Assembly: GCF_000696385.1 (NCBI RefSeq) | Contig: NZ_JJMN01000045.1 | Location: forward strand, 62,001 to 126,000 | DNA length: 64,000 nucleotides | Source of the DNA: Vibrio metoecus | Lineage (GTDB): Bacteria > Pseudomonadota > Gammaproteobacteria > Enterobacterales > Vibrionaceae | Direction of reading: 5' to 3' | In this document: piece after piece, positions 59,746 to 64,000 of the stretch | Layout of the letters: every line of letters starts with the position of its first letter | How positions within the stretch are numbered: the first letter of the stretch is position 1 | Translations under genes and position numbers: made by a program | Notes under the pieces: model-generated | The model's input: the letters and a program-made list of their open reading frames with translations, nothing else | The model's database searches: none | Told to the model about the DNA's origin: nothing

Positions 59746-60042
59746 CTTTTCACTTCCTTTTTCATACTGCATCACTGCACTGTTCACTTCACCAGTTTAC
59801 TTACTGACAACAGATACTCTTTATGATTGATAGGAAAAGTTTAGACCTAGGATGCAAGACTTACCCACTTTTCATTCAAATTGATCCTTCGCTACATAGA
59901 ACGCCATGACCAGAAACTTGCCTCAACCCGCGTGAGCCCTTGTCGCGGCTAGCTATAGAGTAAATTAGCCAAGAGATAAACCTATTTAATCCCTGCTATT
60001 TGTAATAAAATAACGCCCAAATTACATAACTGAGAAGCGCTC

Positions 60043-60783
60043 ATGTCTACCATTGGTCGAATCCATTCTTTCGAATCTTGTGGCACTGTTGATGGCCCTG
60101 GAATCCGCTTTATTGTATTCCTACAAGGGTGCCTGTTCCGCTGTAAGTATTGTCATAACCGCGACACTTGGGACACTCACACAGGCCGTGAAGTGACGGT
60201 TGAAGAAATCATCAAAGAAGCGAAGTCTTATCGTCACTTTATGAATGCTTCCGGTGGTGGTATCACCTGTTCTGGTGGTGAAGCCATGCTGCAGCCGGAG
60301 TTTGTGCGTGATTTTTTCCGCGCAGCGAAAGCCGAAGGCATCCACACATGTTTAGATACCAATGGCTACATTCGTAAGTTCACACCTGTGATTGACGAAG
60401 TGCTAGAAGTGACAGATCTGGTCATGCTCGATATCAAACAGATGGATGACGAGATTCACCAAGATCTGATCGGTGTCTCCAACAAGCGCACTCTCGACTT
60501 TGCCCGCTACCTACATCAAATTGGCCAAAAGACTTGGCTACGTTATGTGGTGGTTCCAGGTTACACCGATGATGAAGCCTCAGCACATCTGTTAGGTGAG
60601 TTCATCAAAGACATGGAAAACATCGAGAAGATCGAACTGCTGCCTTATCACAAACTTGGTGCTCATAAATGGGAAGCCATGGGTGAAGAGTACCCATTGG
60701 AAGGTGTGAATCCCCCAAGCAAAGAAACCATGGATAAAATCGTAGCAATCCTTGAGCAGTATCACTCAAACGTAAAATACTGA
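60043..60783 (+). CDS. pflA: Pyruvate formate-lyase-activating enzyme
   Basis: Radical SAM enzyme that installs the glycyl radical on PflB. 246 residues; Fe-S motif [38 protein letters not shown] and [20 protein letters not shown]. Reading frame intact. Separated from pflB by two genes, with about 300 bases of noncoding DNA upstream that should carry its own promoter; nothing specific was recognised in 59746-60042. Confidence 0.96.
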   Translation: MSTIGRIHSFESCGTVDGPGIRFIVFLQGCLFRCKYCHNRDTWDTHTGREVTVEEIIKEAKSYRHFMNASGGGITCSGGEAMLQPEFVRDFFRAAKAEGIHTCLDTNGYIRKFTPVIDEVLEVTDLVMLDIKQMDDEIHQDLIGVSNKRTLDFARYLHQIGQKTWLRYVVVPGYTDDEASAHLLGEFIKDMENIEKIELLPYHKLGAHKWEAMGEEYPLEGVNPPSKETMDKIVAILEQYHSNVKY

Positions 60784-60810
60784 TTCAACCTCGCGGCGTT
60801 ATCGTAAAAA

Positions 60811-60840
60811 ATACCAACCACTTCGGTTGGTATTTTTTTA
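60811..60840 (+). terminator. Terminator of pflA
   Basis: ATACCAACC-ACTTC-GGTTGGTAT (60811-60819 and 60825-60833) followed by seven T; A-rich 5' flank. Confidence 0.95.
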
Positions 60841-60850
60841 GGTAACTCGA

Positions 60851-61516
60851 TTGGAATTAGCACAGCTCGCTTCAACCATTATTATTTTTGCCGTTTTACT
60901 TTTGGTGAAAAAAGATAGCCAGCACGCACTGTGGCCAAAATTTCGTGATGATAGAACTTTCCAACATCTCACCTACTTTGTGATGTTGGGGCTATTTCTA
61001 CTCTGGTCAGCACAAGCCAGTGTTAAAGAAGGGCTCACCATTCATTTTCTCGCCTTAACCACATTGACCATGATGTACGGTTGGCGCAGTGCGTTTATTA
61101 TCACTATCCCTGTCACCGCTGCCCTAGCATTGTTTGGCAAAATAAGCCTCGCCGCTTTGCCAGAGTATCTGCTGCTTTCTAGCTTGCTGCCTATATTGAT
61201 CAGTTACTCGGTATTTGCCTTAAGCTATCACTACCTACCGAGAAACATCTTCGTATTTATTTTTGTGGCTGGCTTTTTTAATGCCGGCGTTACCGGCAGT
61301 TTACATCTGTTGCTAAACTCGCTGTATGTTTGGGAAATGGGGACTTATGATTGGAAAACGATCATGGATAACTACCTGATTTTTATCCCTCTACTTGCCT
61401 TTCCTGAAGGTCTACTCAATGGCATGGCACTCGCCATTTTGGCGGTGTTCCGCCCCGAGTGGCTGCGCGTATTTTCCGATCGTGATTATTTGTATAACCA
61501 CTATCATCGCCATTAA
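60851..61516 (+). CDS. CbiM-like energy-coupling-factor transporter permease
   Basis: 221 residues with six or more membrane segments. HFLALTTLTMMYGWRSAFII, NIFVFIFVAGFFNAGVTGSL and DNYLIFIPLLAFPEGLLNGM resemble the S-component/permease of ECF-type nickel or cobalt transporters, although the metal-binding N-terminal Met-His motif (MHIPDG) of true CbiM is absent; it begins MELAQLAST. No CbiQ, CbiO or CbiN gene lies beside it. The start appears to be TTG. Substrate is uncertain. Confidence 0.72.
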   Translation: MELAQLASTIIIFAVLLLVKKDSQHALWPKFRDDRTFQHLTYFVMLGLFLLWSAQASVKEGLTIHFLALTTLTMMYGWRSAFIITIPVTAALALFGKISLAALPEYLLLSSLLPILISYSVFALSYHYLPRNIFVFIFVAGFFNAGVTGSLHLLLNSLYVWEMGTYDWKTIMDNYLIFIPLLAFPEGLLNGMALAILAVFRPEWLRVFSDRDYLYNHYHRH

Positions 61517-61636
61517 GTATGCTGTTTTTTTGTGCTTTCACTATTAAAACCGTGTTGAGATCATGTTTCACTCTGTACCAATGCTGTTAACCTTAAATCA
61601 GCAAAATAATAACTCTGATTTGAAGTGAGGCTTTAC

Positions 61637-62140
61637 ATGGAAATGACCAACGCTCAGCGTTTGATCTTATCGAACCAATATTTCCTTATGTACGCAACTT
61701 GACCCAAACAACGACAAATAAATACAAGCGCTTGCAAACGTATTATTGAGCGCGGCTACGAGCTACAAATGCGTGAACTGAACCGCGAGTTTGGCTGCCT
61801 GCCTGAAACGGAATGCCGTGAAATCATCGACATTATGGAGATGTACCACGCGATGCAAGAATCCAATCGCATGTTGGATGACGCGGCGCGCAAAGATGTT
61901 GACCAACGCCGTTTGACTTTCCTTGGTTTCGATATGGCCACCGAAGCACCATTGGTGAACTACGTACGCTTCTTAGTCGACTCTGAAGGCCTCTACCCAC
62001 AATTTGATAAGGGCGAGCACCATTTCAACAGCCAAATGCCAATGTTGGTGAAATACCGTCGTATGCTCACCACTTGGCGCAATTGTCCACGTCAGTACCA
62101 TCTGTCGGCCAATGAATTACGTCAAATCATGAACGCTTAA
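61637..62140 (+). CDS. yfbU: YfbU family protein (UPF0304), with scrambled segment
   Basis: Starts [18 protein letters not shown]. Main body [54 protein letters not shown] and [14 protein letters not shown]. Between 61690 and 61745 three extra bases (A in TACGC, A in CGACA, T in ACGTATT) hide [20 protein letters not shown] and create a stop at 61699. After the third insertion the original frame returns. About 166 residues when repaired. Function unknown. Confidence 0.85.
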
Positions 62141-62168
62141 TTCGCTTTTTCATCCCTTTTATTCTCTT

Positions 62169-62195
62169 AAGCTGGCTTTAATGCCAGCTTTTTAT
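62169..62195 (+). terminator. Terminator of yfbU
   Basis: AGCTGGC / GCCAGCT (62170-62176 and 62183-62189) with loop TTTAAT, followed by TTTTATTT. Confidence 0.88.
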
Positions 62196-62382
62196 TTGGC
62201 TCTTTTCCCACCATACAGACTGCTCTTCGCCATCCCAACTATCTGACTCATTCGAAATCACGATTTTGAAATAAAACCATAATTCTTAAGCAAAAGAGTA
62301 GATTACAGACTAGGCTTAAATTGTTAGGGATTTGTATACAGCGGTTGTATGTCGTCATGACATTTTCAAAGGGGAAACAACT

Positions 62383-64000
62383 ATGAGTATTTTTGAACAC
62401 TTTCAGGCACGCTATGAAGCCGCCAAGGATGAAGAGCTGTCCATTCAGGACTTTCTGGCTCTGTGTAAAGAAAACAAAAGTGCTTATGCCAATGCCGCGG
62501 AGCGCTTATTGCTGGCCATTGGCGAACCCGAGATGATTGATACATCCAAGCACTCGCGCCTTAGCCGTATTTTTTCCAACCGAGTGATTGCTCGTTATAA
62601 AACCTTCGAAGATTTTTATGGCATGGAAGAAGCCATAGAACAGATCGTCGCTTACCTCAAACATGCCGCGCAAGGTTTGGAAGAGCGCAAGCAGATTCTC
62701 TATTTACTCGGCCCTGTGGGCGGCGGTAAATCATCACTGGCGGAAAAGCTCAAAGCTTTGATGCAACAAATGCCGATTTATGTATTGTCGGCCAATGGTC
62801 AACGCAGCCCAGTGAACGATCACCCCTTCTGCCTATTCGATGTCAATGAAGATGGTGAATTGCTCAAACAGGAATATGGTATCGATCGCCGTTACTTACG
62901 TTCCATCATGTCCCCTTGGGCTGCTAAACGCCTGCATGAATTTGGTGGCGATATCACTAAGTTCAAAGTAGTGAAAGTGCGTCCATCCATTCTGGATCAA
63001 ATCGCGGTAGCCAAAACCGAACCGGGCGATGAAAACAACCAAGATATTTCCTCTCTGGTCGGTAAAGTCGATATCCGTAAGTTGGAACACTTCTCACAAG
63101 ATGACCCAGACGCCTACAGCTACTCCGGTGCACTATGCCGCGCCAACCAAGGTTTGATGGAATTCGTGGAAATGTTCAAAGCACCGATTAAAGTGCTGCA
63201 CCCACTACTAACCGCGACCCAAGAAGGCAACTATAACGGTACCGAAGGGCTTTCAGCCTTGCCATTTGACGGCATGATTCTCGCCCACTCCAACGAATCG
63301 GAATGGCAGACTTTCCGTAACAACAAAAACAACGAAGCATTCCTAGACCGGGTGTATATTGTGAAAGTCCCTTACTGTCTACGTGTTTCTGGTGAAGTCA
63401 AAATCTACCAAAAACTGTTGGATCACAGTGAGCTATCCAAAGCACCTTGTGCTCCAAGCACACTCGAACTACTGGCACAATTTAGCGTACTGTCTCGCCT
63501 AAAAGTGCCAGAGAACTCCTCCCTGTTTTCAAAAATGCGTGTCTATGATGGTGAAACGCTGAAAGATACCGATCCGAAAGCCAAAAGCTATCAGGAATAC
63601 CGCGATTATGCGGGGGTAGATGAAGGCATGTCTGGGCTTTCCACCCGTTTCGCGTTCAAAATTCTGTCTCGCGTATTTAACTTCGATCACTCAGAAGTGG
63701 CCGCGAACCCAGTGCATCTGTTCTACGTTATCGAACAGCAAGTCGAGCGCGAGCAGTTCCCGAAAGAAACCGCGGATCGCTACAATGAATTCCTCAAAGG
63801 CTACTTAATCCCACGCTATGTCGAGTTCATTGGCAAAGAGATCCAAACCGCTTACCTAGAGTCTTACTCTGAGTACGGTCAGAATATTTTTGACCGCTAC
63901 GTCACCTACGCCGACTTCTGGATTCAAGATCAAGAATACCGTGACCCAGAAACAGGCCAACTGTTTGACCGTTCAGCACTCAACAGTGAACTGGAGAAAA
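62383..64000 (+). CDS. PrkA-family serine protein kinase (YeaG), runs off the window
   Basis: At least 539 codons from MSIFEHFQARYEAAKDEELS, continuing past the window end. N-terminal AAA-type ATPase domain with Walker A LLGPVGGGKSSLAEKL, LPFDGMILAHSNESEWQTFR and NNEAFLDRVYIVKVPYCLRV; a C-terminal PrkA-type domain begins about residue 390. In enterobacteria YeaG acts with YeaH in stress and nutrient starvation. Start ATG follows AAAGGGGAAACAACT. No frame break was noticed in the visible part. Confidence 0.93.
   Translation, partial: MSIFEHFQARYEAAKDEELSIQDFLALCKENKSAYANAAERLLLAIGEPEMIDTSKHSRLSRIFSNRVIARYKTFEDFYGMEEAIEQIVAYLKHAAQGLEERKQILYLLGPVGGGKSSLAEKLKALMQQMPIYVLSANGQRSPVNDHPFCLFDVNEDGELLKQEYGIDRRYLRSIMSPWAAKRLHEFGGDITKFKVVKVRPSILDQIAVAKTEPGDENNQDISSLVGKVDIRKLEHFSQDDPDAYSYSGALCRANQGLMEFVEMFKAPIKVLHPLLTATQEGNYNGTEGLSALPFDGMILAHSNESEWQTFRNNKNNEAFLDRVYIVKVPYCLRVSGEVKIYQKLLDHSELSKAPCAPSTLELLAQFSVLSRLKVPENSSLFSKMRVYDGETLKDTDPKAKSYQEYRDYAGVDEGMSGLSTRFAFKILSRVFNFDHSEVAANPVHLFYVIEQQVEREQFPKETADRYNEFLKGYLIPRYVEFIGKEIQTAYLESYSEYGQNIFDRYVTYADFWIQDQEYRDPETGQLFDRSALNSELEK

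Noticed and set aside
5279..62140. Programmed ribosomal frameshifting or stop-codon recoding as the reason for the many broken genes
   Set aside because: Break sites share no slippery heptamer or downstream structure, lie at unrelated positions, and occur in genes never known to be recoded. Single-base insertion error explains them all more simply.
1..64000. CRISPR array, integron (VCR) repeats, insertion sequence, tRNA or rRNA gene
   Set aside because: No regularly spaced repeats, attC-like sites, transposase motifs or tRNA cloverleaf sequences were recognised on reading both strands.

Overview
This 64 kb window is chromosomal DNA from a Vibrio of the V. cholerae / V. mimicus group. The assignment rests on a V. 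cholerae-type sialidase (NanH), an OmpT-type porin, the fructose-family PTS cluster with a second mannose-6-phosphate isomerase, a DASH cryptochrome, and the order cydAB - ybgE - ybgC - tolQRAB - pal - cpoB - nadA. From memory this corresponds to the stretch of V. cholerae chromosome 1 just beyond pathogenicity island VPI-2. No rRNA, tRNA, CRISPR array, transposase or phage gene was seen.

Layout. 0-2.6 kb: nanH, the only gene here that normally lies inside VPI-2. 2.6-8.5 kb: small accessory genes (DUF2986, NYN nuclease-like, PAS-GGDEF, DCC oxidoreductase, DASH cryptochrome, SDR, VF530 protein), two ERIC-like repeat remnants and the 3' stub of a Fis-type regulator. 8.6-18.4 kb: five fructose-family PTS units in different domain orders (EIIA + EIICB; EIIACB; EIIB; HPr-like-EIIA; EIIABC), an AraC-type regulator, manA and the 3' stub of a GH92 alpha-mannosidase. 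This is a mannose/fructose-type uptake locus. 18.5-22.3 kb: AlaE-type exporter, hybrid histidine kinase, UPF0149 protein. 22.4-32.6 kb, all minus strand: the cytochrome bd operon (cydA-cydB-cydX-ybgE) with two FNR boxes and its own terminator, then the Tol-Pal operon and nadA. 32.7-41.5 kb: ruvABC, cysS, ppiB, lpxH, an EAL-HDOD protein, YchJ, YccT, OmpT. 42-48.7 kb: dinG, TSUP permease, priC-ybaM, chemoreceptor, xthA. 48.8-52 kb: an artPIQM-type amino-acid ABC transporter. 52-61.5 kb: an anaerobic pyruvate locus with a DUF3360 permease where focA would be expected, then pflB, an LpxR-type outer-membrane protein, a chemoreceptor, pflA and a CbiM-like permease. 61.6-64 kb: yfbU and the PrkA kinase, which runs off the window.

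Sequence quality matters for every reading. About twenty genes, including pal, tolB, nadA, ruvA, ruvB, ruvC and ybgC, contain frame breaks. Nearly all can be repaired by deleting one base, often in a homopolymer, and the repaired lengths equal the family lengths (RuvB 334, TolB 450, NanH 781 codons). Where three such bases cluster, frame is regained after a scrambled segment (ruvA) or after a false in-frame TAG (NYN gene, possibly manA). This single-base-insertion bias in unrelated conserved genes points to assembly or sequencing error rather than gene decay. These genes are therefore annotated as one CDS across the break. Truly degraded items are the GH92 stub and the Fis-regulator stub.
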